Below are positions 18,701-27,917 of a stretch of 64,000 bases of DNA, one piece after another. Positions within the stretch are counted from its first letter, which is position 1; every line of letters starts with the position of its first letter. Position numbers and translations under genes: made by a program. Source of the DNA: Candidatus Poribacteria bacterium (GTDB lineage Bacteria; Poribacteria; WGA-4E; WGA-3G); assembly GCA_022827625.1 (NCBI GenBank), contig JAJEIE010000026.1, forward strand, positions 39,950 to 103,949, written 5' to 3'. The notes beneath the pieces were generated by a model. That model had not been told where the DNA came from. It ran no database searches and was given only the letters and a program-made list of their open reading frames with translations.

Positions 18701-19348
18701 ATGTCAACTTTAGACGTACACAACAGCTCTGGCGAGGTCCTTCGCGAAAAGGAATTGGCTGCTGCGTTCACTGATACTGAGGTGAACGGTCCTGTCATTC
18801 ACCAGTGTGTTGTTGCCTATCTTGCTAATCAGCGGCAAGGCAGTGCATCAACAAAGACTCGGAGTGACGTGAGGGGGAGTGGAAGAAAACTCTATCGCCA
18901 AAAAGGAACCGGTAGAGCCCGTGTCGGGCATGCTAAATCCCCGATTCGAGTTCATGGCGGCGTAGCATTTGGACCGAAGCCTCGCAGCTACCGGCAGTAT
19001 ACGCCCAAACGCGTCCGTCGGCTTGGACTTCACAGCGCACTCGCAGATAGGTTCCAAAATCAGCAGTGTATTCTTGTTGAAGACTTCGCGCTTGAGCGTC
19101 CGCGTACGAAAGACATGGTTCGCATGTTGAAATCTGTGAACGCAGCAGGCAAAGTGTTGCTCATACTTGATGAACCTAATCAGAATATCCATTTGTCTGT
19201 GAGGAACATCCCTAAAGTGAATGTCTGTACATGGAATACGCTCAATGTTTACCAAGTTATGTGGCATGACACGTTGATAATCACCGAGAATGCTGTCGAA
19301 AAATTAGAATCCAAGTTCGTCAATACCGGTTCTGAGGCAGAAGGATAA
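18701..19348 (+). CDS. rplD: 50S ribosomal protein L4 (uL4)
   Basis: Lines the exit tunnel with L22. 215 residues from ATG 18701; the frame is open from 18674, but the family begins with MSTLDVHNSSGEVL. The tunnel loop STKTRSDVRGSGRKLYRQKGTGRARVGHAKSP (split here as STKTRSDVRGSGRKLY and RQKGTGRARVGH) and HGGVAFGPKPRSY are clear. In E. coli L4 represses the S10 operon; no matching leader was identified here. Five bases separate it from rplW. Confidence 0.96.
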   Translation: MSTLDVHNSSGEVLREKELAAAFTDTEVNGPVIHQCVVAYLANQRQGSASTKTRSDVRGSGRKLYRQKGTGRARVGHAKSPIRVHGGVAFGPKPRSYRQYTPKRVRRLGLHSALADRFQNQQCILVEDFALERPRTKDMVRMLKSVNAAGKVLLILDEPNQNIHLSVRNIPKVNVCTWNTLNVYQVMWHDTLIITENAVEKLESKFVNTGSEAEG

Positions 19349-19353
19349 AACTG

Positions 19354-19653
19354 ATGAAGGATGTATATCAGGTTATATTACAACCACTGATTACAGAGAA
19401 GAGCACAATTCTTCGCGACGCTAACAAGTATGTTTTCGTTGTGGATCGAAACGCTACGAAACCTCAGATTCGTCAAGCTGCGGAAGAATTGTTTGATATT
19501 CATGGGGATATCCTCAAAATTCGCACAATGCGCGTTCGTGGTAAACCGAAGGGTAAAATGTTGCGCTACCAGCGTGGACGTAGACCACATTGGAAAAAAG
19601 CGATTATTACCCTCAGAGAAGGCGCGACGATCCAAGCGTTTGAGGCTATATAG
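19354..19653 (+). CDS. rplW: 50S ribosomal protein L23 (uL23)
   Basis: Sits at the tunnel exit, where Ffh (749) and trigger factor dock. 99 residues: LQPLITEKSTILRDANKYVF at the N-terminus, then the tunnel loop KIRTMRVRGKPKGKMLRYQRGRRPHWKKAIITL. Standard length and position between rplD and rplB. Confidence 0.96.
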   Translation: MKDVYQVILQPLITEKSTILRDANKYVFVVDRNATKPQIRQAAEELFDIHGDILKIRTMRVRGKPKGKMLRYQRGRRPHWKKAIITLREGATIQAFEAI

Positions 19654-19676
19654 GATAAGGAGATAAGGAACTCAAA

Positions 19677-20492
19677 GTGCCTAAAACATATACACCTGTA
19701 ACCCCAAGTCGCCGGTTTATGACCGGTTATACCTTTGAAGAGATTACTCGGCGCAAGCCGGAAAAGTCTCTTGTTAAAGGGAGCAAAAAGATGGCTGGGC
19801 GGAACGCTAACGGTCGCCTAACGGTCAGGCGTCGCGGTGGCGGACACAAACGCCGATATCGGGTTATTGATTTCAAGCGGGACAAGTTTGGCGTGCCTGC
19901 CAAAGTCGCCTCGATTGAATATGATCCGAACCGCTCTGCACACATAGCCCTTCTCCATTATCGTGATGGAGAGAAACGATATATTCTCGCGCCAGTGGGT
20001 ATACAGGTCGGTGATGTACTCACCTCAGGCGCGGATGCGGAAATTCGAGTTGGAAACGCCTTACCGCTTGCGAAAATTCCGCTCGGTTCTTCAATCCATA
20101 ATATAGAGATGCGCCCCGGTAAAGGTGGACAATTGGTGCGGAGTGCCGGTGCTGCCGCCTCTTTGGTCGACAGAGAAGGAAAGTACGCACGTATTCAGTT
20201 GCCTTCTGGCGAAATTCGGCTCGTGCTGGTAAATGCTATGGCGACGCTCGGACAGGTCGGGAACGTTAGCAAAATTGTTATCGGTAAAGCGGGACGTTCG
20301 AGATGGCTTGGAAAACGTCCGAAGGTGAGAGGCGTAGCGATGAATCCTATTGATCATCCGCATGGTGGTGGTGAAGGAAAAAGTTCGGGTGGTAGACATC
20401 CGGTCACCCCGTGGGGTTTTCCCACGAAGGGGTATAAGACGCGAAACCCGAAGAAGAAGTCAGGACGCTACATTTTCGGGAAGCGAAAATAG
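19677..20492 (+). CDS. rplB: 50S ribosomal protein L2 (uL2)
   Basis: Needed for subunit joining and peptidyl transfer. 271 residues from a GTG start after [50 protein letters not shown], and the C-terminal [20 protein letters not shown] with the conserved histidine (HPHGGGEG) are present. The end [20 protein letters not shown] is complete. Confidence 0.97.
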   Translation: MPKTYTPVTPSRRFMTGYTFEEITRRKPEKSLVKGSKKMAGRNANGRLTVRRRGGGHKRRYRVIDFKRDKFGVPAKVASIEYDPNRSAHIALLHYRDGEKRYILAPVGIQVGDVLTSGADAEIRVGNALPLAKIPLGSSIHNIEMRPGKGGQLVRSAGAAASLVDREGKYARIQLPSGEIRLVLVNAMATLGQVGNVSKIVIGKAGRSRWLGKRPKVRGVAMNPIDHPHGGGEGKSSGGRHPVTPWGFPTKGYKTRNPKKKSGRYIFGKRK

Positions 20493-20555
20493 TCCGCTTC
20501 GGTGAGGATTTCGTGCCGGATAGGCATAGTGTCTACAAGGTAGAGGAGAAACACA

Positions 20556-20825
20556 ATGGCGCGCTCTGTGAAAAAGGGACCCTATATAGACCCGAAACTT
20601 GTGAAGAAGATAAACGCTATGGAGCGTTCTGGTAGCAAACGGGTCATTCGCACATGGTCTCGGCGGTCAATGATAACCCCTGAGTTGGTAGGACATACCT
20701 TGGCGATTTACAATGGGAAAAAGTTTTTTCCAGTGTATATTACAGAGAATATGGTAGGACATAAACTCGGTGAATTCTCGCCGACGCGGACCTTCCGTTC
20801 TCACTCAGGTGGTGGTGGTAGATAG
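20556..20825 (+). CDS. rpsS: 30S ribosomal protein S19 (uS19)
   Basis: Head protein contacting the A-site tRNA and the central protuberance. 89 residues, with [40 protein letters not shown] and [20 protein letters not shown]. Start after GAGGAGAAACACA. 63 bases after rplB. Confidence 0.97.
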   Translation: MARSVKKGPYIDPKLVKKINAMERSGSKRVIRTWSRRSMITPELVGHTLAIYNGKKFFPVYITENMVGHKLGEFSPTRTFRSHSGGGGR

Positions 20826-20949
20826 TTTGGTAATAGCCTTCATCGTGGATGGCAGGTGTTCGTGTACCGATGCTTCATTTGGAGATCGGGTTGCGAATTC
20901 TGTTGAGGAAGCGGTGAAATTAAAAAATTGCTTTTATTAGGAGATACTG

Positions 20950-21303
20950 ATGGAAGCCAGATCCAGGATTCGGAACGCGTCGGTTGCACCTCGAAAAGCA
21001 CGCTTAGTAGCCGACCTCGTCCGTAATCAGTATGTTGAGGATGCATTAAGTCAATTGCGCTTTACGCATAAAGCCGCATCCCCGATAATTTACAAGCTGA
21101 TTCAATCAGCTGCTGCCAACGCGCAGTATCAAGACCCGAGTGTGGATATAGCGGAGTTATACGTCAAGGAAATTCGGGTTGATGAGGGGATTACGCGGAA
21201 ATGGATTCGGCCCCGGGCGCGAGGTATGGCGAATAGGATTCTAAAGCGCAGCAGCCATATCACCGTCGTCGTTGATGAGGAGAGTACTGAGAATGGTGAG
21301 TAA
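20950..21303 (+). CDS. rplV: 50S ribosomal protein L22 (uL22)
   Basis: Tunnel protein; its beta-hairpin and L4 form the constriction. 117 residues: RIRNASVAPRKARLVADLVR at the start, the hairpin EIRVDEGITRKWIRPRARGMANRILKR and the strand SHITVVVDE. Start ATG follows TAGGAGATACTG. 124 bases after rpsS. Confidence 0.96.
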   Translation: MEARSRIRNASVAPRKARLVADLVRNQYVEDALSQLRFTHKAASPIIYKLIQSAAANAQYQDPSVDIAELYVKEIRVDEGITRKWIRPRARGMANRILKRSSHITVVVDEESTENGE

Positions 21304-21384
21304 CGGTGTGTACCTTTACACAGCATCACCCCAGACAGCTCAGCCTCCACGTCGCGAATGGGAAAGGTCTGACAGGAGGTTTGT

Positions 21385-22194
21385 GTGGGACAGAAAACTC
21401 ACCCGCGTGGATTACGCTTAGGAATCATTGAGACGTGGGATTCAAAATGGTACAGCGAACGAGATTACGCGAAGTGGCTCCATGAAGATTTTCAGATTCA
21501 GGAGTTCGTCAAAGAGCAACTGGCGCGCGCTGGGATTTCGCGTGTTGAAGTCGAGCGTGTAGCAGACCGTTGTAGTATTAATATCCATACGGCGCGCCCT
21601 GGAATCGTCATCGGGCGCCGTGGCGCAGAAGCTGAGAAATTACAGGCATTGCTTGAAAAGCACGTTGGATGTCCAGTCCGGATTAATGTCTCGGAAATTA
21701 AAACCCCCGAATTGGATGCTCAACTTGTATCCGAAGCTGTCGCGACACAAATCGAACGTCGCGCAAGTTTTAAACAGGTGATGCGGCGGAATATCACAAG
21801 TTCAATTCAGGCTGGCGCATTGGGCGTTAAAATCATGGTGAGTGGTAGACTTGATGGCAAGGAGATCGCCCGATCTGAGTCGAGCCATGAGGGACGGGTA
21901 CCCCTTCATACGCTCAGAGCTGATGTTGACTACGGATTTACCGAAGCAAATACAACGTACGGTAAAATAGGGGTCAAAACATGGATTTTCAAGGGCGAAA
22001 TTATTGGTGTCCCTGATAAATTAAAAGGCGAGCCGTCCGCGCGTCGTCAACCCGGACGTCGTGAAGATACGGGTTCACAACGTCCAGATCGTCGTCAAGG
22101 GGACAGACGCTCAGGACAATCTGGAGAGCAGGGCAGAGGAAGAGGACGGCGCCGGCAGCGTCGGAGTCGTAACAATCCCCCAAGCGGTTCATAA
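21385..22194 (+). CDS. rpsC: 30S ribosomal protein S3 (uS3) with Arg/Gln/Gly-rich tail
   Basis: S3 guards the mRNA entry channel. The GTG start (GGACAGAAAACTCACCC follows) lies behind AGGAGGTTTGT. KH domain: [20 protein letters not shown], with GXXG as GRRG. The C-terminal S3 domain ends near [20 protein letters not shown]. The last 50 or so residues ([20 protein letters not shown] and [18 protein letters not shown]) form a basic low-complexity tail, making 269 residues, longer than the 233 of E. coli. Confidence 0.96.
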   Translation: MGQKTHPRGLRLGIIETWDSKWYSERDYAKWLHEDFQIQEFVKEQLARAGISRVEVERVADRCSINIHTARPGIVIGRRGAEAEKLQALLEKHVGCPVRINVSEIKTPELDAQLVSEAVATQIERRASFKQVMRRNITSSIQAGALGVKIMVSGRLDGKEIARSESSHEGRVPLHTLRADVDYGFTEANTTYGKIGVKTWIFKGEIIGVPDKLKGEPSARRQPGRREDTGSQRPDRRQGDRRSGQSGEQGRGRGRRRQRRSRNNPPSGS

Positions 22195-22226
22195 CGCCAC
22201 TGACACATTTTAAGGAGGCATTTAAG

Positions 22227-22640
22227 GTGTTAATGCCCAAACGCGTGATGCACCGCAATGTGCATCGCGGAAAACGCCGTGGAAAACCGGTCCGAGGTTC
22301 AAAAATTAACTTCGGCGAATACGGATTACAGGCAATGGAAGCTGGCTGGATTACAAGTAATCAGATTGAGTCTGCTCGTATTGCTATTACACGTTACGTA
22401 CGCCGTGGCGGTAAGCTTTGGATCAAAATTTTTCCGCATAAGCCAGTGAGTAAGAAACCTGCTGAAACGCGCATGGGGAGTGGTAAAAAAGGTCCCCCTG
22501 AATTTTGGGTCGCTGTCGTCAAGCCCGGCAGAGTCCTTTATGAATTAAGTGGCGTTTCGCTTGAAGATGCAAAAGGGGCGTTTGAACGAGCCGCCCACAA
22601 ATTACCAGTCAAGACTAAGTTTGTTGCACGGAATGAGTAA
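22227..22640 (+). CDS. rplP: 50S ribosomal protein L16 (uL16)
   Basis: Binds tRNA elbow regions and finishes the central protuberance. 137 residues. The GTG start at 22227 lies 8 bases after AAGGAGG and gives the family N-terminus [20 protein letters not shown]; an ATG at 22233 is the alternative. [40 protein letters not shown] and [16 protein letters not shown] are all typical. Confidence 0.96.
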   Translation: MLMPKRVMHRNVHRGKRRGKPVRGSKINFGEYGLQAMEAGWITSNQIESARIAITRYVRRGGKLWIKIFPHKPVSKKPAETRMGSGKKGPPEFWVAVVKPGRVLYELSGVSLEDAKGAFERAAHKLPVKTKFVARNE

Positions 22641-22724
22641 TTTCGTCTGCGACTCCCGTTGGAGAAAATACCCCTGAGGCGCACGGCGCGGTAGCTTTGA
22701 CAACAGGCAAGGAGAATCGGAAAA

Positions 22725-22913
22725 ATGAAAGCGGATGAACTACGCGGTAAGACAACTGAAGAATTGGAAGGTGAATTACAGTCTCTAAAGGAGACTTTGT
22801 TTAACCAGAGGTTCCGAAGTATCTTAGGACAACAAGAGGACACAACACGTATCGGCAAAATTCGCAAAGACATCGCTCGTGTGAAAACTGTCCTGCGCGG
22901 ACGTTCACAGTAG
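22725..22913 (+). CDS. rpmC: 50S ribosomal protein L29 (uL29)
   Basis: 62-residue two-helix protein at the tunnel exit: MKADELRGKTTEELEGELQS, then LKETLFNQRFRSILGQQEDT and RIGKIRKDIARVKTVLRGR. The start follows AAGGAGAATCGGAAAA. 84 bases after rplP. Confidence 0.95.
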   Translation: MKADELRGKTTEELEGELQSLKETLFNQRFRSILGQQEDTTRIGKIRKDIARVKTVLRGRSQ

Positions 22914-22963
22914 ATGGCGATTGGCTGATGGCTGTTGGCGATTGGCTAATTTGGAGGATAAAG

Positions 22964-23239
22964 TTGAACGAGGAAAGGCGAAGACATCGCAAATTTCGGA
23001 CGGGGCTTGTTACCAGTAACAGTATGGACAAAACTGTTTCAGTCTCACTTGTGCGGCGATATCAACATCCGCTTTACAAGAAGGTCGTCCGGAAAACGAA
23101 GAAAATTCTGGCTCACGATGAACAGAATAGTTGTAATGTCGGTGACGTGGTACAGGTTGTTGAAACCCGACCGCTAAGCCGTCATAAACGGTGGCGGGTC
23201 CAAGCGATAGTGAGCTCGGTGCAGCCCGCAGATGATTAA
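22964..23239 (+). CDS. rpsQ: 30S ribosomal protein S17 (uS17)
   Basis: Early 16S rRNA-binding protein with an OB fold. The frame is open from ATG 22928, but GGAGG at 22952-22956 and family alignment point to TTG 22964 ([20 protein letters not shown]), giving 91 residues. [20 protein letters not shown] and [20 protein letters not shown] follow. The preceding bases (22915-22950) hold GATTGGC-type repeats. Confidence 0.94.
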   Translation: MNEERRRHRKFRTGLVTSNSMDKTVSVSLVRRYQHPLYKKVVRKTKKILAHDEQNSCNVGDVVQVVETRPLSRHKRWRVQAIVSSVQPADD

Positions 23240-23391
23240 GTACCGATATAACGGATGCCCGTCGTTTTTGCCGCGTACCTGAAGCGGATAACGCGTTAGC
23301 AGCGACTTGGTACTTAAGAAGGAAGGGTTTCATCCCGACTCTGACGTTTCCGAAACACACGGTTTTGAAAACGCTGGAGGAGGATACAAAG

Positions 23392-23760
23392 ATGGTTCAA
23401 TCATATACTCGATTAACCTGTGCCGACAATACTGGCGCGAGGAAATTAATGTGCATTAGTGTGTTAGGCGGAACTCGTCGTCGTTATGCCCGCGTAGGTG
23501 ATGTGATTGTTGCAAGCATCAAGGAAGCAGTGCCTAATACATCCGTGAAAGCTGGCGAAGTTGTTCGCGCGGTTGTTGTCCGTACTGCTAAAGAGTATCG
23601 GCGTACAGACGGTTCCTATATCAAATTTGACCAGAATGCAGCGGTGCTTATTGATCCGCAGAACCAACCGCGCGGTACACGTATCTTCGGACCCGTCGCG
23701 CGCGAGCTCAGAGAAAAGGCGTTCACGCGAATCGTCTCACTCGCACCTGAGGTTATTTAG
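23392..23760 (+). CDS. rplN: 50S ribosomal protein L14 (uL14)
   Basis: Interface protein next to L19. ATG 23392 gives exactly 122 residues, the family standard. [60 protein letters not shown] and the final [20 protein letters not shown] are canonical. The nine extra in-frame codons upstream are not part of the family. Start after GGAGGATACAAAG. Confidence 0.97.
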   Translation: MVQSYTRLTCADNTGARKLMCISVLGGTRRRYARVGDVIVASIKEAVPNTSVKAGEVVRAVVVRTAKEYRRTDGSYIKFDQNAAVLIDPQNQPRGTRIFGPVARELREKAFTRIVSLAPEVI

Positions 23761-23770
23761 GAGGACAATT

Positions 23771-24004
23771 GTGGCACGTCGGAAACTGCATATCAAGAAA
23801 GATGATAGGGTCGTAGTTCTCAGTGGGCAGGATCGCGGAAAGCAGGGGGTCGTTTTGGAGGTGTTTCCACAGAAACAACGCGCAATCGTTGAAGGCATTC
23901 ATATTATTACGCGTCACCTGCGACCAAATCAGATGGGACAAGGTGGGGTCGTCGAACGCGAAGGCACGATTCACATTTCCAATCTCAAAAAGGTTGATGC
24001 CTAA
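23771..24004 (+). CDS. rplX: 50S ribosomal protein L24 (uL24), short form
   Basis: Assembly initiator with a KOW fold. The GTG start at 23771 is preceded by AGGAGGACAATT. The sequence HIKKDDRVVVLSGQDRGKQG is the KOW motif and EREGTIHISNLKKVDA is the last block. At 77 residues it lacks the 25 or so residues that usually follow the Val-Asp near this point. The frame after the TAA can be read on to 24094, but without clear L24 similarity; a GACACG/CGTGTC hairpin lies there. Confidence 0.92.
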   Translation: MARRKLHIKKDDRVVVLSGQDRGKQGVVLEVFPQKQRAIVEGIHIITRHLRPNQMGQGGVVEREGTIHISNLKKVDA

Positions 24005-24090
24005 GGCGCAGCCCCTTCACGCACGATGAACAAGACACGCTTCAAACGTGTCCCGCACGGAAAATATAATTTCTATAGGATACAAGGCTC

Positions 24091-24630
24091 ATGAGCCCAT
24101 TCAAAGAATTTTATCAAACGGAAATCATGCCCGCATTGCTAAATCATTTTAGTTACGAAAATGTGATGCAGATTCCGAAACTGGACAAAATCACACTCAA
24201 TATTGGGGTCGGTGAGGCGATTCAGAACCCGAATGCATTAGAAGATGCCGTCGAAGAATTATCACTCATCGCTGGACAACGCGCTATTATTACGCACGCG
24301 AAAAAGTCTGTTTCTGCTTTTAAGGTCAGAGAAGGCATGGCAATCGGGTGTAAAGTCACTCTGAGACGTGAACGTATGTATGAATTCTACAATCGTCTCG
24401 TGAACGTCGTCCTCCCCCAAATTCGAGACTTTCGCGGTGTATCCCCGGATGCTTTTGACGGGCGGGGTAATTACTCCATTGGACTCACGGAACAGTTAAT
24501 CTTCCCGGAAATTGATTACGACCGAGTGAACGATATCCGCGGTATGAATATAACTGTTGTTACGACTGCACCAACCGACGAAGAAGGACGCGAGTTGTTA
24601 AAATTGTTGGGAATGCCATTCCGAGAATAA
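24091..24630 (+). CDS. rplE: 50S ribosomal protein L5 (uL5)
   Basis: Carries 5S rRNA and contacts P-site tRNA. 179 residues, full length. [60 protein letters not shown] and [20 protein letters not shown] are canonical. It starts 86 bases after rplX; the 217 bases following it are repeats. Confidence 0.97.
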   Translation: MSPFKEFYQTEIMPALLNHFSYENVMQIPKLDKITLNIGVGEAIQNPNALEDAVEELSLIAGQRAIITHAKKSVSAFKVREGMAIGCKVTLRRERMYEFYNRLVNVVLPQIRDFRGVSPDAFDGRGNYSIGLTEQLIFPEIDYDRVNDIRGMNITVVTTAPTDEEGRELLKLLGMPFRE

Positions 24631-24651
24631 TACTCGGTTCGCAGCCTTCAA

Positions 24652-24750
24652 ATCAACAGTATTCATGCCTTGAATCAACGGTATGAAGCCCGTGTGGGCT
24701 TCACCGGGGCATGAACTGGGGGTATGAAGTCCGTATGGACTTCCCCGTGC
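24652..24750. repeat. Palindromic CAACGGTAT/CATGCC repeat cluster
   Basis: Contains ATCAACAGTATTCATGCC, AATCAACGGTATGAAGCCC-GTGT-GGGCTTC and GTATGAAGTCC-GTAT-GGACTTC, a chain of short hairpins. Related copies are at 25122, 43357 and 63061. It lies between rplE and rpsN, inside the ribosomal operon. Confidence 0.7.
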
Positions 24751-24755
24751 TTTCG

Positions 24756-24835
24756 GTTATCAGATAGCATGGACTCTTAACCGATAACTGAAAGGTTTGC
24801 GAAGCAAACCGAACTGACAACTGATAACCAGTAAA
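24756..24835. repeat. Intergenic hairpin repeat, copy 2 (GAA-loop family)
   Basis: CGGTTATCAG and CTGATAACC form the outer arms. The inner hairpin is GGTTTGC-GAA-GCAAACC (24794-24810), flanked by CTGAAA and GAACTGA as in copies 1 and 3. Confidence 0.65.
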
Positions 24836-24847
24836 GGAGCATCAAAG

Positions 24848-25033
24848 TTGGCAAGTAAATCATGGATTGCTAAGCAGGCAAGAACCCCGCGGTTCCGAAC
24901 CCGAAAATACAGCCGTTGTAAGAGTTGTGGCAGGTCGCGCGGGTATCTTCGCAAATTTGAATTGTGTCGTATCTGCTTTCGCCTCTTCGCCCGCGCCGGT
25001 AAAATTCCCGGCGTCCGAAAGGCAAGTTGGTAG
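24848..25033 (+). CDS. rpsN: 30S ribosomal protein S14, zinc-binding short type (uS14)
   Basis: 61 residues, the C+ short form. Cysteines in RCKSCGRS and LCRICF make a C-X2-C...C-X2-C zinc site. The TTG start at 24848 is supported by AAAGGAG eight bases upstream. Ends [10 protein letters not shown] as in the family. It stands in its usual place between rplE and rpsH but with repeats on both sides. Confidence 0.95.
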   Translation: MASKSWIAKQARTPRFRTRKYSRCKSCGRSRGYLRKFELCRICFRLFARAGKIPGVRKASW

Positions 25034-25121
25034 AAAATAGCAGTTGGCAGTCAGCAGATCGTGTGGCGGATAACAACATTTTTACGGTTTCCGCGAAGGG
25101 ATTACTGGCGACTGAGAGTCC

Positions 25122-25159
25122 GGTGAAGTCCATACGGACTTCATACCGTTGATTTTCAT
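25122..25159. repeat. Palindromic repeat, GAAGTCC-type, between rpsN and rpsH
   Basis: GTGAAGTCC-ATAC-GGACTTC followed by ATACCGTTGATT, the inverted counterpart of the 24652 cluster. The rest of 25034-25228 holds GTCAGC-like fragments and a GTTCGC-GTA-GCGAA hairpin, but no gene. Confidence 0.6.
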
Positions 25160-25228
25160 GAGGGTTCGCGTAGCGAAATGCCTTGACAACCGACAGCTAT
25201 TATGAGAATAAAATAAGGAGAATCTTTC

Positions 25229-25630
25229 ATGTCGATGACCGATCCGATTGCAGATATGCTGACACGTATCCGCAATGCCAATATGGCAGGACATGAACGC
25301 GTTGAAATCCCCTCTTCAAAAGTCAAACTTGAGATTGCACGCATCTTGTCAGAAGAAGGTTTCGTCCGGAACTATCGCTTGATTGAAGATGGAAAACAGG
25401 GGATTCTAAGAATCTATTTGAAATACGGAAACACGAAAAAAGAGAAAGTCATCACGAATCTCAGACGCATCAGCAAACCGGGCAGGCGCGTTTACGCGAA
25501 GTCCGACAGTCTGCCGCGTGTTTACGGTGGGCTCGGTGTTGCTATTTTGTCGACATCCAGTGGACTAAAGACCACGCTTGAGTGCCGAAGGGAAAAAGTC
25601 GGCGGCGAAGTCCTCTGCTACGTCTGGTAA
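25229..25630 (+). CDS. rpsH: 30S ribosomal protein S8 (uS8)
   Basis: Binds helix 21 of 16S rRNA; in E. coli it represses the spc operon. 133 residues: [40 protein letters not shown] and the C-terminal [20 protein letters not shown] ending GGEVLCYVW. Start after AAGGAGAATCTTTC. Confidence 0.96.
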   Translation: MSMTDPIADMLTRIRNANMAGHERVEIPSSKVKLEIARILSEEGFVRNYRLIEDGKQGILRIYLKYGNTKKEKVITNLRRISKPGRRVYAKSDSLPRVYGGLGVAILSTSSGLKTTLECRREKVGGEVLCYVW

Positions 25631-25667
25631 GATTTTCGATGCATCTCAGTAAACCGGGAGAGATAGC

Positions 25668-26234
25668 ATGTCACGTATTGGACTTAAACCGATTCCATTG
25701 CCGGAGAAGGTACAGGTCGCTTTGGAGGCAAGCAGCGTCCAAGTGGAGGGACCTAAAGGCAGCCTTGATTGGCAACTACCGGAAGGAATCGATGTGGCTC
25801 TTGACGAAAACGTCTTGACTGTCCAAAGAAAAAGTGAACTTAAACACTACAAAGCCTTGCATGGACTGGCACGAAGTCTTATCGCTAACATGGTTACCGG
25901 TGTCTCAGAGGGTTTTGAGAAGAAACTGCGTGTTGTGGGAACAGGGTACCGGGCGGAAGTCAATCGTGAGAACAATTTAGTGCTGGACGTTGGGTATTCG
26001 CACGCCGTTACCTACGCCCCACCTGAGGGAATAACATTAAGTGTTGAACCCTCGGAAAACATTGATGGACAAGCGCATACACCTATCGTCGTCACGGGTA
26101 TTGACAAGCAACTCGTTGGTCAGGTCGCGGCTTCGATCCGTCAAATAAGGAAGCCTGATACCTATAAGCCTTGTAAAGGTATCCGTTATGATGGTGAGCG
26201 CGTCCGAGATAAAGAAGGAAAAGCTGCTGTCTAA
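25668..26234 (+). CDS. rplF: 50S ribosomal protein L6 (uL6)
   Basis: Near the factor-binding site. 188 residues with two L6 repeats: SRIGLKPIPLPEKVQVALEA, HGLARSLIANMVTGVSEGFE, VGTGYRAEVNRENNLVLDVG and the terminal KQLVGQVAASIRQIRKPDTY with KGIRYDGERVRDKEGKA. 37 bases after rpsH. Confidence 0.96.
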   Translation: MSRIGLKPIPLPEKVQVALEASSVQVEGPKGSLDWQLPEGIDVALDENVLTVQRKSELKHYKALHGLARSLIANMVTGVSEGFEKKLRVVGTGYRAEVNRENNLVLDVGYSHAVTYAPPEGITLSVEPSENIDGQAHTPIVVTGIDKQLVGQVAASIRQIRKPDTYKPCKGIRYDGERVRDKEGKAAV

Positions 26235-26316
26235 TCGTGTTGGACCTTGCGCGCTATAGGACGCTATCTTCAAGTCTTATGAAATACGAGCGCGCCTATT
26301 GTGATAAGGAGACCCC

Positions 26317-26685
26317 TTGACACTCATAAAAAAGAAACGGATGAGCCATTTACGGCGCCGGAAACGTGTCCGCCAAAAGGTAAGCGGGACCGGCGATAGA
26401 CCGAGACTCTCTGTTTTCAGAAGCTTAAAACATATCTATGCGCAACTCATTGATGATGAGCTGGGTGTAACGCTTGCTGAAGCGTCTACTTTGTCCCCCG
26501 AATTGAAGGAAGCAGTCCCAAATGGCAGTAATGTTGAAGCAGCACAGCGAGTTGGCGCGCTTATCGCGCAAAAAGCCAAGCAACAGGAGATTGAGGTTGC
26601 TATCTTTGACCGGGGCGGGCATCTCTATCATGGACGCATCAGAGCTCTCGCGGAAGCCGCGAGGGAAGAGGGACTGAAGTTCTAA
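26317..26685 (+). CDS. rplR: 50S ribosomal protein L18 (uL18)
   Basis: Binds 5S rRNA with L5. 122 residues from TTG 26317, chosen because AAGGAGACCCC precedes it; ATG 26341 ([16 protein letters not shown]) is possible. [40 protein letters not shown] and [20 protein letters not shown] are canonical. Confidence 0.95.
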   Translation: MTLIKKKRMSHLRRRKRVRQKVSGTGDRPRLSVFRSLKHIYAQLIDDELGVTLAEASTLSPELKEAVPNGSNVEAAQRVGALIAQKAKQQEIEVAIFDRGGHLYHGRIRALAEAAREEGLKF

Positions 26686-26777
26686 CTGCCTCGCAACCCC
26701 GATTCTGACACCCCACGGGCTGCGGATTTTATCTCTGCCCTATGGTGAACAGAACCGACATCGGATAGGAGTTTTTT

Positions 26778-27290
26778 TTGCTGAAAGATAAAATCAATCC
26801 CGACGAATTTGAATTTGAAGAACACATGATTGCGATCAACCGTGTGATGCGGGTCGGTAAGGGACGACGCACCCCAAGTTTCAATTCCCTTACGGTTGTG
26901 GGGAATCGCGATGGAATCGTTGGTATCGGCTTTGGCAGCGCAAGCGAAGTACCTGGCGCGCTTCGGAAAAGTTTCGCTGATGCCCGAAAAAATCTGGTTC
27001 GGGTGCCAATTGTAAACGGAACGCTCCCGCATGAGATTGTCAGCGAATTCAAATCTGCCAAAGTTTTGCTAAAACCGGCGAGTCCTGGAACCGGTATCAT
27101 CGCGGGACCCGCGACGCGTGCTATCTTAGAATACGCAGGGGTCCGAGATGCGCTCACAAAATGCCTCTCTTCTCGGAATATGAAAAATATCGCTGAAGCG
27201 ACTATGTTAGGATTGAGGCAGCTCAAGGATATTAATGAAGTGGCGCGGTTACGGGATCTGTCGGTCGAAGAACTACTCAAGAGACGCTAA
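26778..27290 (+). CDS. rpsE: 30S ribosomal protein S5 (uS5)
   Basis: mRNA-helicase and accuracy protein of the 30S subunit. TTG start after GATAGGAGTTTTT. 170 residues: EHMIAINRVMRVGKGRRTPS (conserved double-strand RNA-binding loop), LVRVPIVNGTLPHEIVSEFK, LKPASPGTGIIAGPATRAIL and GVRDALTKCLSSRNMKNIAE. The usual next gene, rpmD (L30), is missing: 120 bases of repeat-like sequence lie before rplO. Confidence 0.96.
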   Translation: MLKDKINPDEFEFEEHMIAINRVMRVGKGRRTPSFNSLTVVGNRDGIVGIGFGSASEVPGALRKSFADARKNLVRVPIVNGTLPHEIVSEFKSAKVLLKPASPGTGIIAGPATRAILEYAGVRDALTKCLSSRNMKNIAEATMLGLRQLKDINEVARLRDLSVEELLKRR

Positions 27291-27293
27291 TGG

Positions 27294-27385
27294 GTTATCA
27301 GTTATTAGTTGTCAGTTATCGGTTAAAAGACAGAGATCTCTTTAACCGGCAACTGAAGACCGATGACCGACAGCCGACAACTATA
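27294..27385. repeat. GTCAGTTATCGGTTA-type inverted repeat between rpsE and rplO
   Basis: GTCAGTTATCGGTTAAA on the left and TTTAACCGGCAACTGA on the right form an imperfect hairpin, followed by GACCGATGACCGACAGCC. It resembles the outer arms of the GAA-loop family but lacks the GAA hairpin. It occupies the place of rpmD. Confidence 0.5.
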
Positions 27386-27410
27386 CTTATAACGAACGGA
27401 GTAAATCCTG

Positions 27411-27887
27411 ATGAAACTCAATGAATTGAAGCCTGCCCCTGGTGCCACCCGCCCCAGAAAACGGGTGGGTAGAGGTAACGCTTCGGGACATGGTGGCACC
27501 TGCGGGCGCGGGCACAAAGGGCAAAAGTCCCGATCCGGTGGTTCAATTCCAGCATGGTTTGAAGGCGGACAGATGCCGCTTGTACGACGGCTGCCCAAGC
27601 GCGGTCCTCGACGGATTGCACATAAACGATTTGAATACGATGTTATTAACGTTCAAACGCTCAACCTTTTTGAAGATGATACTGTTGTAAGTCCACAGGC
27701 ACTTCGCGAAGCCGGGCTCGTTAAACGCAAGAATGCGCTGATAAAAATACTCGGCGACGGTGAACTCGAAAAGCAGTTGAAAGTCCAAGCCCATCGTTTC
27801 TCAAAAGCCGCAATTGAAAAGATCGAATCCAAAGGTGGTACAGCCGAGGTTCTCGGGATGCATGCAAACGCCGGTGACGCTGCTTAG
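27411..27887 (+). CDS. rplO: 50S ribosomal protein L15 (uL15)
   Basis: 158 residues. LNELKPAPGATRPRKRVGRG, GNASGHGGTCGRGHKGQKSR and IPAWFEGGQMPLVRRLPKRG form the Gly/Arg-rich extended N-terminus; the globular domain ends SKAAIEKIESKGGTAEVLGM. Upstream ACGGAGTAAATCCTG serves as ribosome binding site. It directly precedes secY. Confidence 0.96.
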   Translation: MKLNELKPAPGATRPRKRVGRGNASGHGGTCGRGHKGQKSRSGGSIPAWFEGGQMPLVRRLPKRGPRRIAHKRFEYDVINVQTLNLFEDDTVVSPQALREAGLVKRKNALIKILGDGELEKQLKVQAHRFSKAAIEKIESKGGTAEVLGMHANAGDAA

Positions 27888-27917
27888 CAGTTTGCGTGTG
27901 AGGAGGAAGAAAAATAA

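Noticed and set aside
24005..24094. Readthrough extension of L24 (the frame continues after TAA with TRFKRVPHGK)
   Set aside because: Weak similarity to the L24 C-terminus, and the bases form a GACACG/CGTGTC hairpin; more likely spacer.
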